From assembly GCA_028023455.1 (NCBI GenBank), contig JAQFVV010012508.1:3407877-3471876 (forward strand): DNA of 64,000 bases, given 5' to 3'. The notes under the pieces are model-generated. The model was given only the letters and a program-made list of their open reading frames with translations. It searched no databases and was not told the DNA's origin. Position numbers and translations under genes: made by a program. Below are positions 1 through 10,239 of the stretch, one piece after another (position 1 is the stretch's first letter; every line of letters begins with the position of its first letter). Origin of the DNA: Epiperipatus broadwayi (Eukaryota; Onychophora; Udeonychophora; Euonychophora; Peripatidae).

Positions 1-720
1 CTTACACAACTTGCAGACTAAATCACCCACATTTTTCCATTTATGTGTATATTCCCATGTTTTCTCACAATCCTGTTCGAGCCTTAAACAGTAAACTACT
101 TTTCTTGCTACTATTGTAAATTAACTTGCACCCAATATTCGGTTTACTTCTATATATATTTAACCACTTTTTAGTCTCCATATTAGTTCTCCATTTCTCC
201 AACTCCCTATTTTTTATTAATGCATCTATTCATCTATCCCATTCTTTACTACTATAACACTCAACAATCATTCTTACACAATCTTGAAGAATTTATCTCA
301 CCCAAATAGCTTGAAGAATTTTTCATGACAAGCCTGTTTTTTTAAATTTCCCTAGATATTTGTATAATTTTTTTGACAAAAGGCATCTGGATTAATTTTA
401 ATTTAAAAATATATTTTTGTTGATAACAATTTTGATCAGTTTAATTATAATTTAATCCTATACTTATTTATTAATTTATAAAATTTTCCAAATTCTGAAT
501 ACCTTTTGTCTAATGCATTCCTTGCTGTAATTAAGCAACAATTAACACCTTTTTACAGACAGGCCAAATATTTGTTAAAAAAAACCCTTCCTGTACATGT
601 ATGATACAAAGCAATTACCTTAATATTCATTGATTAGATAAGGTTTCAATGTACCTATGCCCTATAATTAATTTGCCTTTATAAATTTTATAAAAATAAA
701 ATATTCAGGAAATTTAATTA
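1..720. other. AT-rich non-coding DNA, nothing recognised
   Basis: No open frame, RNA gene or repeat shared with the rest of the window was seen in this stretch. Confidence 0.6.
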
Positions 721-724
721 GCTG

Positions 725-1412
725 AATTTAAATTATAGTATTGAATGTCTTTAGAAAAATTTAACTTTTTTAAAAATATTCAAAATACATTCAACTGTTA
801 GTAATAGCACATCAAACAGGTTAGTATATGCACAATGTTTTGAGAGGTATTATTCTCCCCTCTTCCTCAGGTGTTGCTGGCCTGACCAGTGACAGTACTA
901 ATATGGGATTTGAACTTGGATCCTTAGATTCTTGAGTATTGAATTTTAAGGTAATGCTCTAACCAACTGAGCCCCCCTGCCAAAGGCAGGATGGCACAAA
1001 GAAGAAAATTTAAGGAAGCTGCTCACATGACAATGGCAAAAAAATCCCATAAGCCAATTTAGTGTGACTATACATAATGTATGGAAACCACTAATCAACT
1101 TTGCTCTTAAGAAAAAGTAGAGAAATCAGGAGGAACCTCATAGATAAGTATATGAAATTTCTACTGACTGTTGCCTTTGGCAGGATGGCTCAGTTGGGTA
1201 AAGCATTACCTTAAAATTCAATAATCTAATGATCCATGTTTGAATCCCATGCTAATACTGTCACTGGCCAGGCCAGCAATACCTGAAGAAGAGGGGAGAA
1301 TAATATCTCTCAAAACACTGGGCATATACAAATCCTGCTTGATGTGCTATTACTAATAGTTGAATGTATTTGGAATATTTAAATAAAGTTAAATTTTTCT
1401 AAAGACATAGTC
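725..1412. repeat. Foldback element, family B copy 1 (SINE-containing inverted repeat)
   Basis: The left arm (about 725-990) and right arm (about 1180-1412) are inverted copies of each other around a spacer of about 190 bp. The outer parts carry the landmark GAATGTCTTTAGAAAAATT and its complement, and the inner parts carry the CCCCTCTTC/GAAGAGGGG block. Each arm contains a tRNA-like promoter: in the right arm GGCTCAGTTGGGTAAAGC resembles box A and GTTTGAATCCC resembles box B; the left arm has the same on the minus strand near 910-985. This is best read as two SINE-like units in opposite orientation. Related copies lie at 24098-24488, 26350-26490 and 55290-55740. Confidence 0.75.
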
Positions 1413-1493
1413 CAATATAAAAATACAACTAGTGTTTAAAAATACTTATATGTATAAATGAAGCATGTATATGTAAACATATATATATAGTTT

Positions 1494-1858
1494 CAGTGCC
1501 AGGCCTCTTTAACTTTGCATTTAGCATTGTTGCTTTTGAAGCAGACAATACTGGCAGACGTGAGTTCAAAACTGTGACCCTGTTTAGACTCATGTTCTAG
1601 GAAAATAGATTTAATATCCACATTAATCTTTTCTCATTTGTATTGATATTTATGATGCGTGACTCTTGTAGAGAGATTGGCATGGAATTTTCCAAAATAA
1701 ACTGTGTTGCAGTTTGTATTGTTGCATATAATTTTATACATGACTTGAAGAACCTGATATGAGGAGAAACTTATCATAGCTTTGAACCCATATTCACCAG
1801 TATTATCTAATCTGAAAGAAACAATGCTAAGCACAAACTTGAAGAGGCCTGACACATC
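1494..1858. repeat. Foldback element, family L copy 1
   Basis: A left arm at about 1494-1605 (with CAGGCCTCTTT and GACAATACTGG) is repeated as an inverted, diverged copy at about 1770-1858 (CCTGACAC on the plus strand). The spacer holds the GIY-YIG relic annotated separately. A single further arm occurs at 41872-41945. The arms are old and imperfect. Confidence 0.6.
1634..1741 (-). pseudogene. Penelope-like element, GIY-YIG endonuclease fragment
   Basis: The minus frame reads YKIICNN, then TNCNTVYFGKF, then LSTRVTHH. This matches the N-terminal part of the GIY-YIG nuclease found at the C-terminus of Penelope-like retroelements: the cysteine pair before the motif, VYFG in place of the usual YIG, and the conserved Arg and His after it. 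Known family role: DNA nicking for retroelement integration. The frame ends at a stop after about 35 codons and the reverse transcriptase part is absent, so this is a dead fragment. The preceding 45 codons of the same frame lie in the family L arm and are probably not coding. The assignment rests on motif spacing alone. Confidence 0.5.
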
Positions 1859-1879
1859 ACCAACAATATAATGCAATCA

Positions 1880-2490
1880 ACAAAAAAAAAATTCTACACC
1901 CCTCCCCGCAAAAAAGTGGCTCATTTAAATAAATTCATTTACATTTTATAATCAAATTTTATGTAAATCATCACTTTTGTGATTCTTCTATAAATCTTGA
2001 AATCCTTTTAGATAATTATAGATATGCGTATGACTACCAGTTAGTCATACACATATTACGTTGATGTATTTAACGTTATTAAACAAGCCTTAGTATATGT
2101 TTTACAGTTCCGTGGGTATTACTTATATAGAATCGTAATATTATATATACATTAAAAAATTCAAGAATAAAAATGAAAAAAACCGTATCACAATTAAAAC
2201 TCGAATATAAATATCTTATATTATTAAAGCATATGTAAGAAATATAGGTCCTATGTACCCGTATCTAGCATGCGCGTGTAATTTTGAATTGGAGATAAAT
2301 TTAGAAAAAAAAAAAAGCGATGTTTTCAGAATATTAATGTTCAGACATCAATAAATCAAAATCTAATTAAAAAAATAAAGCAAGAAAAAAGTTCCAACAA
2401 CTATTAACAGAAAAATATTGAATAAGGCAAAAACAAAATAGTATTTTTTTATTGTGATAATGAATGTGAAATAATAGTAACATAATGATA
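1880..2490. other. AT-rich non-coding DNA, nothing recognised
   Basis: Contains short A/T runs and no supported gene or repeat family. Confidence 0.5.
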
Positions 2491-2494
2491 TCAC

Positions 2495-2865
2495 ACGATC
2501 TTCATCATCAACCATTATCAATCCATTGCAGGATAAAGGTCTCTCCAAGTTCAAACCATCTTTCCAATCTTTAGCTTCTCTTCTCCACATCATCCCTGCA
2601 CAATTTTTTTATTTCATCCATCCATCTCACATGTGATCTCTTTCTGGGTCTTTTACAATCTCTTGAAATCCAGATTAAGATTTCAATTGTCCATTTATTA
2701 TTATCTCTTTTAACAATATGTCCAATCCAACTCCATTTCAGTCTTTTAATTTTTTCAATGAGATCAGTAATACCTGTTTGTTCTCTTACTCATATGTTGC
2801 GTTTTTGATCTCTTCTGGTTACTCCCAACATGCATCTCTCCATACTTCCTTGAGTGGTGTATAAT
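2495..2865 (-). pseudogene. RTE-type LINE, 3' end of the reverse transcriptase ORF
   Basis: Read on the minus strand, pieces of the characteristic C-terminal region of endonuclease/reverse-transcriptase LINEs follow in order: ERCMLGVTRRDQ, then KIKRLKWSWIGHIVKRDNNKW, broken by stops, then RPRKRSHVRWMDEIKK, then the AKDWKDG/NLERPLSCNG region. The last part merges into a GAT/ATT-rich 3' tail, as is usual for RTE elements. Stops and frameshifts show that it is inactive and 5'-truncated. The same gene region recurs at 32250-33490 and 40905-41498. Confidence 0.75.
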
Positions 2866-3193
2866 GATATATATATACCAGTAAATTTAAAAAAAAAAAA
2901 AAAAATTATTATTAAGAAAAAAAATCTTCTTAATAGATAATATACTATGGATCCTCAAAAATCCATGGTATTAAATGTATATACAGTATTTCTATTTCTA
3001 CTATATTTGAGGAAGAATTTGCTGGTTAAGTTATATTTAAAATTATAATAACGTTGCGTTATGATTAATATATAATTGTTAAATCAATTTATTATTTATA
3101 TTGTTACATGTTGATTTACAAGTGTCAAACTCACTCTACCCATAACTTTGACGACATTCACGTCACTTAAATATAGTTATGATTATCACAAAT

Positions 3194-3605
3194 CATTTAT
3201 TAAACTAGAGATTGCCTCTAACACAAAATTAATTTTTAACTTCAGTTAAAGATTAATATATCTGATTTTTTAAAAATTAAACACATATACACATGGAATT
3301 ATTCACATTTCTCTTTCCCATGTGTAATAAAAATATATCAAATAACTTCCACACTTCCACACATTCTTTTAAAATCATATAATCCAATAAAAGTCTTTTA
3401 TTGTATCTTTATTTATATGATTTTAAAAGAATATATGATAGCGTAAAAGTTATTTAATATGTAAATATTATGCATGGGAAAGAGAAATGTTAATAACTCC
3501 ACGTGTGTGTATGTTTAATTTAAAAAATTTGATATATTAATGTTTAACTGAGGTTAAAGTTTATATTTGTGCTAGAGAAAATGATTACTGATAATCATTA
3601 TTGTA
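3194..3605. repeat. Foldback element, family G copy 1
   Basis: An imperfect inverted repeat centred near 3403. The left arm (3194-3395) includes CTTCAGTTAAAG, ACACATATACACATGG, TCTCTTTCCCATG and ATTCTTTTAAAATCATATAA; the right arm (3410-3605) gives the complements in reverse order. The centre is the short TTTTATTGTATCTTTAT block. A half copy sharing the centre and right arm lies at 8800-9070, split by a SINE. Confidence 0.75.
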
Positions 3606-3944
3606 TTTATCTGAAGTAGGGGCTTTTAAACTAGGATGATGTAATCTCATTTTTCCAGGATCCCAGGAGTAAAAAATTGTTCTCTTATCCCAGGAAAATG
3701 AACCAGTTTTTTCAGGAATAATTCTTATTTTTTCACTTTTTTTAAAGATATCAAAAATATTCACATAAAATTTTAGTATATGTATTTGCTCCATTTTTTT
3801 TAACGTGAAAATGAAATTTCAGTCAAAATTAGAAAAATGCAATACAGGTGCCACAGATAAAGAATTTACTACACAAATTCAAATATATTGAATTGTAGTA
3901 AACCACTAAACATCACATGATCACCATTTCTTATGCTTGCTCAT

Positions 3945-4840
3945 AACTGTTATTAAAACAGGCAAAACTCTCCACACACTAGTGCCACTCAGTGCAAACT
4001 AGAGTAATCAATGGATGCCAGAAAGCTTGTGCATAGAATCCCTATCTAGTGCCTACTGTTCCAATATCCCGAAACTAGTTTCTAGCTTGTGGATTTTGTC
4101 AGTGAGAAGTCGTGAATCTGAGAGCACTGCACTTAGATCTTAGGATCTAATGCAACCCTCCAGCAGCCACCTTTTATTTTTATTTAAATGCAAAACTATG
4201 AGAATAAAATTGAAAACACAATAATATTTTCAATCCAAGCTCATTAGCTTATATAGTCATATAGGTCTGAACTCAGTTCAGTACCCATACATTTTGTTAT
4301 CTTTGGTTCTTTAATAATCATAGTCACCACTATTGTATTAGGGAGGATTGGTATTAAACCACTAAATATCACATGATCATGGTGATCATGTAATGTTTAG
4401 TGGTTTAATACCAATGCTTCCTAATAGGATAGTTGTGGATATCAATCCTGCCTAATAAAATAGTGGTGGCTATGGTTATTAAAGAACCAAAGACACAATA
4501 ATGTATGGGTTCTGAGCTGAGTTCAGACATATATGACTATATAAGCTAATGAGCTTGGATTGAAAATATTATGTTTTTAATTTTATTCTCATAGTTTTGT
4601 AGTTAAGTAGAGATAAAAGGTAACTGCTGGAGAGTTGCATTAGATCCTAAGATCTAGGTGCAGTGCTCTCAGATTTAAGGTTTCTCACTAATGAAGCCAT
4701 AAACTAGAAACTAGTCTGGGGATATTGGATGAATAGACACTAGATAGGAATTGTATGCACAAGCCTTCTGGCATTGATTACTCTGGCTTGCACTGAGTGG
4801 CACTACTGTATGGAGAGTTTTGCCTGTTTTAATATTGAAT
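3945..4840. repeat. Foldback element, family A copy 1
   Basis: Two roughly 435-bp arms in inverted orientation meet at about 4380, where CACATGATCATGGTGATCATG forms the centre with no spacer. Landmarks in the left arm, in order: AAAACTCTCCA, GTGCCACTCAGTGCAA, TGAGAGCACTGCACTTAGAT, GAACTCAGTTCAGTACCCAT and GGTATTAAACCACTAAA; the right arm has all of these reversed. Arm divergence is moderate. It lies inside the hAT relic, so it is younger than that element. Confidence 0.85.
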
Positions 4841-5177
4841 TCGAGTCATCTATTATCTATAATTATAATTTACAAACTTTTCAATATAAACCTATTGTTA
4901 TGAAACTCATTTTCCATTCTGAAATTATTTTTAATATGAATTTGTAAACAAAAATGTGGTGCAATGTTATAAAATTTGACTTTATTAAATTCAAACACAG
5001 GAAATTCCTTATTTGTAGTTATTTCTGGCGAATATGTGTACTTTATTATTATGATTATTATTGCAGGTAATTTTGTATAAACAAAAACATAAGTAAACAA
5101 AGAAATGCTTAAGTAACATTTGATAATTTTATTTTTAATTCTTAAAGACAAATCCTTACGGTTAGAAAATTTTTTCA

Positions 5178-5354
5178 AGGAATAAAGTAAATTTTTTAAG
5201 CACATTATATGTACTAATGACCACCCCACTGACATCAATTGAATTGGAAAGAGTTTTTTCTGTCACTAGTTTTTCCATCATGAAAATTCAGTCATCTTTA
5301 AGTGATAGACCCATTGACAACTTATACTTTTTAAAAAATTATTATAAAAATTAG
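5178..5354 (+). pseudogene. hAT transposase, C-terminal dimerisation fragment
   Basis: The plus frame ends LTSIELERVFSV, then SLSDRPIDNLYFLKNYYK and a stop. This is the hallmark of the hAT-family C-terminal dimerisation region (S/T-x-x-x-ER-x-FS, then LSD-x-x-x-x-x-L-x-FLK). hAT transposases cut and paste DNA elements with 8-bp target duplications. Upstream catalytic and BED-finger parts are not recognisable; the gene is broken and the rest is lost or too diverged. The last 58 codons are open and in frame. Confidence 0.65.
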
Positions 5355-5660
5355 TGTTTCAATTTCACATTATATTTTATTCAAATTAATATAAATTTAT
5401 TTTTGTTTTGTTTATAATGAATTATTTTGTATTTAAGTTTTTTGCATTAAGAATGATCTTTTTTTAAAACTCATAATGAATTTTTTGTATTGTTTTAAAC
5501 TGAAAAAAAAATTTCATTCACAACAACACAACATGTTCTAAGTGGATTAATTCATGTTCTCAGAAAATCCTGGGATCATAGGAATGGAATCATTTTTATC
5601 CCAGAATCCTAGGATTTGAATTTTATACGAAATGAGAAATTCTAATCTGAAATGGATGGT

Positions 5661-6344
5661 GCCACGTAATGATTTACTATAGTTAAATACTCTACATAAA
5701 ATGGAGATATTGTAATGGAATGGGAATTAGGGCTGGCTGGAGAGCACCTGGGGTTATGGCAAATTATCATCACTCCTAGTCAATTCAATATTTTAAAAAT
5801 TAAATATCAAATAAAAAGTAAAGAGATTTGATGAGAGATGTTAAAGTAATATATAAAAAAAATTTATATATTAAAGAGAGCATGAGGATCATGAGAGATC
5901 ACTCTGTGAGATCAGCCAGTTAATGAGAGATTATCCTAGTTACTTCTTAGAGCAATTAAAAATATCATTGACCATGCATAAAACCAGCATTATCAACAAG
6001 TATAAGTCAGTAATACTCAAAATAACCATTCATCATCACGAATGATCAATCAAAATACTCAGAATAAAATCAACAGTCCATCTTGTAGCTGGATTTGAAA
6101 CATGAGTCAACAGTCAATCTCATGACTGGATTTAAAATGGATCTCCTATAGACCAGGCTAACTTTTGAGACTTTGCCAGTTTAGGAAATTATTTAAACAA
6201 CTTGGATGCACAACTAAGTGCTCATCCATCAGAATCCATAATATTCAAAACAATAATGCTGGGATATTAAAACATGCTGATCATCATCAATGCTCTGGCT
6301 ACTTAGTGTCATTAATGCACTAGTTAACTATAAACTTAGATTCT
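5661..6344. other. Non-coding DNA with a 37-bp direct repeat
   Basis: No gene is seen. Around 6071-6144 a 37-bp unit beginning CAACAGTC and ending near GGATTT occurs twice in tandem with a few mismatches. Confidence 0.5.
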
Positions 6345-6474
6345 AATAAAACTAAAATAGTCAAGCATTGGTAGCCTAGCAATTAGCATAACTGCCTTCC
6401 AAGCAGCTGGCCCAGGTTCACTTCCTGGTCAATGCATTTGACATATGAGAAAAAAATAAAATAAAACTAAAATA
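6345..6474 (+). mobile_element. tRNA-Gly(UCC)-derived SINE, family D, with 15-bp target duplication
   Basis: The body 6360-6459 begins GTCAAGCATTGGTAGCC, has the anticodon-arm region GCCTTCCAAGC, a box B-like CAGGTTCACTTCCTG and an A-rich tail. It is flanked by a perfect 15-bp duplication AATAAAACTAAAATA at 6345-6359 and 6460-6474. Known biology: such elements are transcribed by RNA polymerase III and moved by a partner LINE. D-arm and anticodon arm sequence match animal tRNA-Gly(UCC). Confidence 0.85.
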
Positions 6475-7900
6475 AAATAAAATATAGTGCAAGGGCTTTA
6501 AAGAATATAATTTTAGCACCATTCCAGGATATATCAATCATACTGGATGCCCCTTGCACTAAATATATGTCACCATTCACATATTCAGTGATTATACTTG
6601 AGTCTAGTTTCGGAGAACATAAGTTCTATAACTGTTGCTGTGACCGAGAAATGATGATTTAATACAATTTTAACAATTGAATTCAAGTTTATTAATAACA
6701 ATATTAAAGAAATGATATTAAGGTCTCTAGAATAAGGCTATGCACATATCAATTAATCTTTCTGATTTTGATTTACATATTTAAAACATCACACTGTGAT
6801 TTACATATATGTGATTTACAAAATTCAAGTTATTACATTGATTTACATATATGTTCCATTAGGTTTACTTAGAACACAATCAACACAGACATGTGGGTAA
6901 ACATATTTGTATTGACATTTAATAAAATAAATGATTAAAATTTTACATGTATGTGTCTATTTGACATATTGGTATTTTCAATACAATTGACTTATATATG
7001 CACACATACATGTGTTTAAGTAATTTCTGAACATATTTGCCTTGCCATAAAATAACCATTTTTAGTTGTTACTTTTAAATGAGATAAAATACCAATAATA
7101 ATAAAAATGATTAAAGTTTACATATATGTGTTGATTAACATAAAATCAAAATTCGATTTATTACATTGTGATTTACATATATGTTTTAATAGGTTTACAT
7201 AAAATACCTAAACACATCATTAGACATTGGTGTGCTATAATTTATTATTTAATATAAAATATTGTCATAATTCTATAAATAAAATTCCTGTTTTATACAT
7301 ATTTAATAACATATTTAACATATATGTCTGTACATATTTAATTGCAGGGTCACTCTGACATCTATATTCCATACTTCATTTTGTCAAAATAAAGTTATTA
7401 ATTGTACAATATGTAATTAATTCTTGATTTAACATATATGTTGTGCGCATAGGAATGTATATGCACATTACCATTTATATTATATTTTAATTTATCATAA
7501 TAATAATATATTTTTCCTAATTAATTCCATTTGGAAAAAATACATAAATTTCACACATATACATGTGTATAAACAAAATTCTTAGATATAATTTAAAATT
7601 AATTATCAAATTCTATCATAATAGTTTACAGTTTCTATTTTTTTTTTAAAAAAGTCCGTTTTCAACTGGTAACTGTTTTGATTGATTAATTATCAATGTC
7701 TTGAAATTTAGATTATAGAATTGTCTATTCCTTACTTTTTGATTTAATTCAAGCAAAGTTACTTGTTATCTTTTAAAATATATAGACTTTTTAAATGTCT
7801 TAAAAATAATATTATTCTATATATATATATCTATTTTAAATGAATTATTTTAATCAAATCACTTCGTATAAATACCCTTATCTAAGCTTATCTGCATACA
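6475..7900. other. AT-rich DNA with scattered GATTTACATATATG motifs
   Basis: Between about 6765 and 7460 the motif (T)GATTTACATATATG(T) or close variants recurs at irregular spacing, several times followed by ATAGGTTTACNTA. It reads as a decayed dispersed or tandem repeat rather than a gene. No coding frame is supported. Confidence 0.4.
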
Positions 7901-7914
7901 TAGATAAACAGCTG

Positions 7915-8330
7915 GACATATAATGATTCTTTGGCAAGATGATGGGTAAGTGTCATCATCATCCTAGAAATTCTCAGCATTGGGAAAGTATAATCAGGTA
8001 TTGTTGTTGGCATTGATCAGTTCCCTTCTGTCTTGGACTTGATGGGCTTTAGGCCAGCAAGCTGTCTTCTAGAACACATTTAACAGGCTTACTGGCCCAT
8101 TTAAAGTAACCCTGGCTTCTTGTGAATCAAAACTCTAGCTTAGTGGGTCAGAAGACTGCCATTTTCTTCTGTCTTGAATTTAGCTACATCTTCATGGTAT
8201 CCCTGGTCAACTCTGCCAGCCAACTGCTTTTTAAAAATATTACAACCAGACTGTTCTGGTTAAAAAACAACTGGAAACCAGACTCTTCTCAAAATGTTTT
8301 ACTAGCCAGACTAAAATAATCTTTTGTCCA
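7915..8330. other. Unidentified island of higher GC
   Basis: This stretch is less AT-rich than its surroundings and has repeated CCAGACT/CTGG words (for example CAACCAGACTGTTCTGG and ACCAGACTCTTC). A 65-codon plus-strand frame exists but resembles nothing I know. It may be an old retroelement; no family is assigned. Confidence 0.3.
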
Positions 8331-8646
8331 CTCTTTCATAATCTTGGATTGATGAGATGATAAAAACACAATGACTGTTTTCAATCTGTCTAATCAAAGA
8401 TTTTAAAAACAGATAAGAGAAATTTACTAATTAATTAAAATTTCAAAAATACCACGCTTGTTTTTAAATGCAAAATCAGAATATAATATTAATTTATTTA
8501 GATCATTTTAAATGTTTAAGGTTATAATAAAATTCTGTTTTAAATCCAGAGTTATTTAACTGTTTATTTATTATTTTTATTCCAGAAAAATGAAGAAAAA
8601 TATTTACAAAAATTTATGTCTGTGTTTATTTTTACTTTTCCATTAC

Positions 8647-8684
<38 letters not shown>

Positions 8685-8685
8685 C
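8647..8685. repeat. (TA)n(TG)n microsatellite
   Basis: An alternating TA run passes directly into a TG run ending GCATATG. The peptide read across it is low-complexity and not a gene. Confidence 0.95.
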
Positions 8686-8732
8686 ATATGCAACTTTGTT
8701 GCTGTGTGCCATGTAGTCCAGCTGGTTACTGT

Positions 8733-8800
8733 ATATATGAGAGATAATGATCTGGGCCAACTGATAAGTGCTGTTTTAGCATGAAATGCATTTTGGTGTC
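8733..8800 (+). repeat. Family C SINE, 5' fragment
   Basis: Contains GAGATAATGATCTGGGCCAACTGATAAGTGCTG and TTTAGCATGAAAT in split form, the start of family C as seen complete at 60803-61023. The rest of the element is missing. Confidence 0.65.
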
Positions 8801-9070
8801 ATTTGTCTTTTATTGTATCTTTATTTATATGATTTTAAAAGAATATGTAGAAGTTTGAAAGTTATTTGATGTATTATTATTTATTTATTTATTTTTTTCT
8901 CATGTGTTATAGCATCAGCCAGGAAGCGAACCCGCTAACCCAGGACAACTGCTTGTAAAGCAGCCGTTGCTGACCTCTCAACCACCAATGCTTGACAATT
9001 ATTATTATTTATTTGTGTGAAAGTTTAAAAACATTTAACATTTGCACACACAGGCATACACACAAGTAAT
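8800..9070. repeat. Family G half copy, split by a SINE
   Basis: TCTTTTATTGTATCTTTA and the following GATTTTAAAAGAATATG match the centre and right arm of the foldback at 3194-3605. The arm is interrupted at about 8887-9000 by a minus-strand tRNA-Gly SINE, after which it continues. Confidence 0.65.
8873..9014 (-). mobile_element. tRNA-Gly-derived SINE, family D, with 14-bp target duplication
   Basis: On the minus strand the element runs from CAAGCATTGGTGG to an A-rich tail, with the anticodon-arm region and box B-like GGGTTCGCTTCCTGG. It is flanked by ATTATTATTTATTT at 8873-8886 and 9001-9014. It sits inside a family G arm, so it inserted later than that arm. Confidence 0.8.
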
Positions 9071-10040
9071 AAAAATATGTGGTGGTTATTAATTTCTTTT
9101 TATTGTTACAATCATTGTTTGCTTATATTATTTTACATTTGTTTCAAAAAAAGTGTATAATAATAAGTTACAAAGACAATAATCTTTTTTATACATACAA
9201 ATATAACTTTATCACAAAATACTAATAACCTGCTGTGATGTAATTTAGTCTGACTTGAGCTTATTTTGTTTTAAGCCTCATCATTTACGTGAACTTTTTA
9301 TGAATTCCTGAACAATAAACCATTGATTATTATAATCAAATTAATACATATTTATTCACAAAGATTAAGAAGATTAAATTCTTTCAGTCTTCAGATAAAT
9401 TTTCAGATTGTTTGTGAATGTACCAAAAGAAATAATATAGAGGTGTATCAATTATTTAATATCATTTAGTCAATTCAAAATTAATATGTGCTAAAACGAT
9501 GTTCTAAGAAAATTTATTTTTGCCACTGAAACAGAGAAAAATAAAATGGAAAGTAAAATAGTTTTATTAATATCGTATCATGTTTATTTAACATGTTTAA
9601 ACAAAGTTTCTATTTATTATTTTCTACAAACTTGAATGCATATTTCTAAATTTTGATATATAACAGGAGTGCGAAAGTTTTTTAATAATAAAAGCCATGT
9701 ATAACACTTTTCATAAAATTTTGATTATTCAAGGACCACAGTAGTCACCTTTGAAAGTAATTTTGGTCGAAGCAACACAGGCCATCAAATGTTAAAATAC
9801 TTTTTACCAATTAAATATGGCAATGAAACCCATGTTAATAATTCTTTTGACTATCACTATTTAAAAGCTAAAATTTTAAATTTTCAAAATAACTTTTTTT
9901 ATTATTATTTTTGAAATAAAATATTCTAATATTGACAAATATTATACCATTATAATACGAGGGTGCCAAACAAAGTACTACAGAGAAACTAAAGCAAATA
10001 TTTCCACTAGAGTATTGCAACATCGATACATATAAAAAGA
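9071..10040. other. AT-rich non-coding DNA, nothing recognised
   Basis: No open frame or shared repeat could be supported. Confidence 0.5.
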
Positions 10041-10046
10041 ACATGA

Positions 10047-10235
10047 ACTAAGGCTGAAGACAGCTCAATATTTGTAGAGCATGAAAGAGCCGCCAGCCAC
10101 ACCTTCCAACTGGCCTCAGCTGAGATAATGTGCACACAGCACAATGATGCGAAGTACAAAGTGAAGGAGGTTTGTTTTATTGCAGATGATCCTAAAGTGA
10201 TCAACCCGGAGAGATGCCTGATTTACTATTTCTAA
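10047..10235 (+). pseudogene. Unidentified coding fragment, 62 open codons
   Basis: The plus frame is open for 62 codons, bounded by a TGA at 10044 and a TAA at 10233. It reads as balanced protein, unlike the AT-driven frames around it: AEDSSIFVEHERAASHTFQL, later EIMCTQHNDAKYKVKEVCF, then IADDPKVINPERC. GC content is clearly above the surroundings. I do not recognise the family. It could be a decayed transposable-element or host-gene fragment, or an exon; no promoter, clear splice sites or neighbouring exon were found. The annotated minus-strand frame over the same bases is a shadow. Confidence 0.45.
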
Positions 10236-10239
10236 AAAG

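Larger units (their letters stand above)
3606..5660. mobile_element. Probable degenerate hAT element, interrupted by a family A palindrome
   Basis: The unit is inferred from three parts: a transposase C-terminus at 5178-5354, a CCCAGGA/TCCTGGGA-rich region at about 3650-3710, and a related TCCTGGGA/TCCCAGAA-rich region at about 5560-5620 in roughly inverted orientation. Such subterminal repeats are common in hAT elements. The exact ends and the 8-bp target duplication expected for hAT were not found. The middle (3945-4840) is occupied by foldback A1. Confidence 0.35.

Noticed and set aside
4870-5238. 122-codon minus-strand open frame
   Set aside because: It overlaps the plus-strand hAT transposase fragment and has AT-driven composition with no motif.
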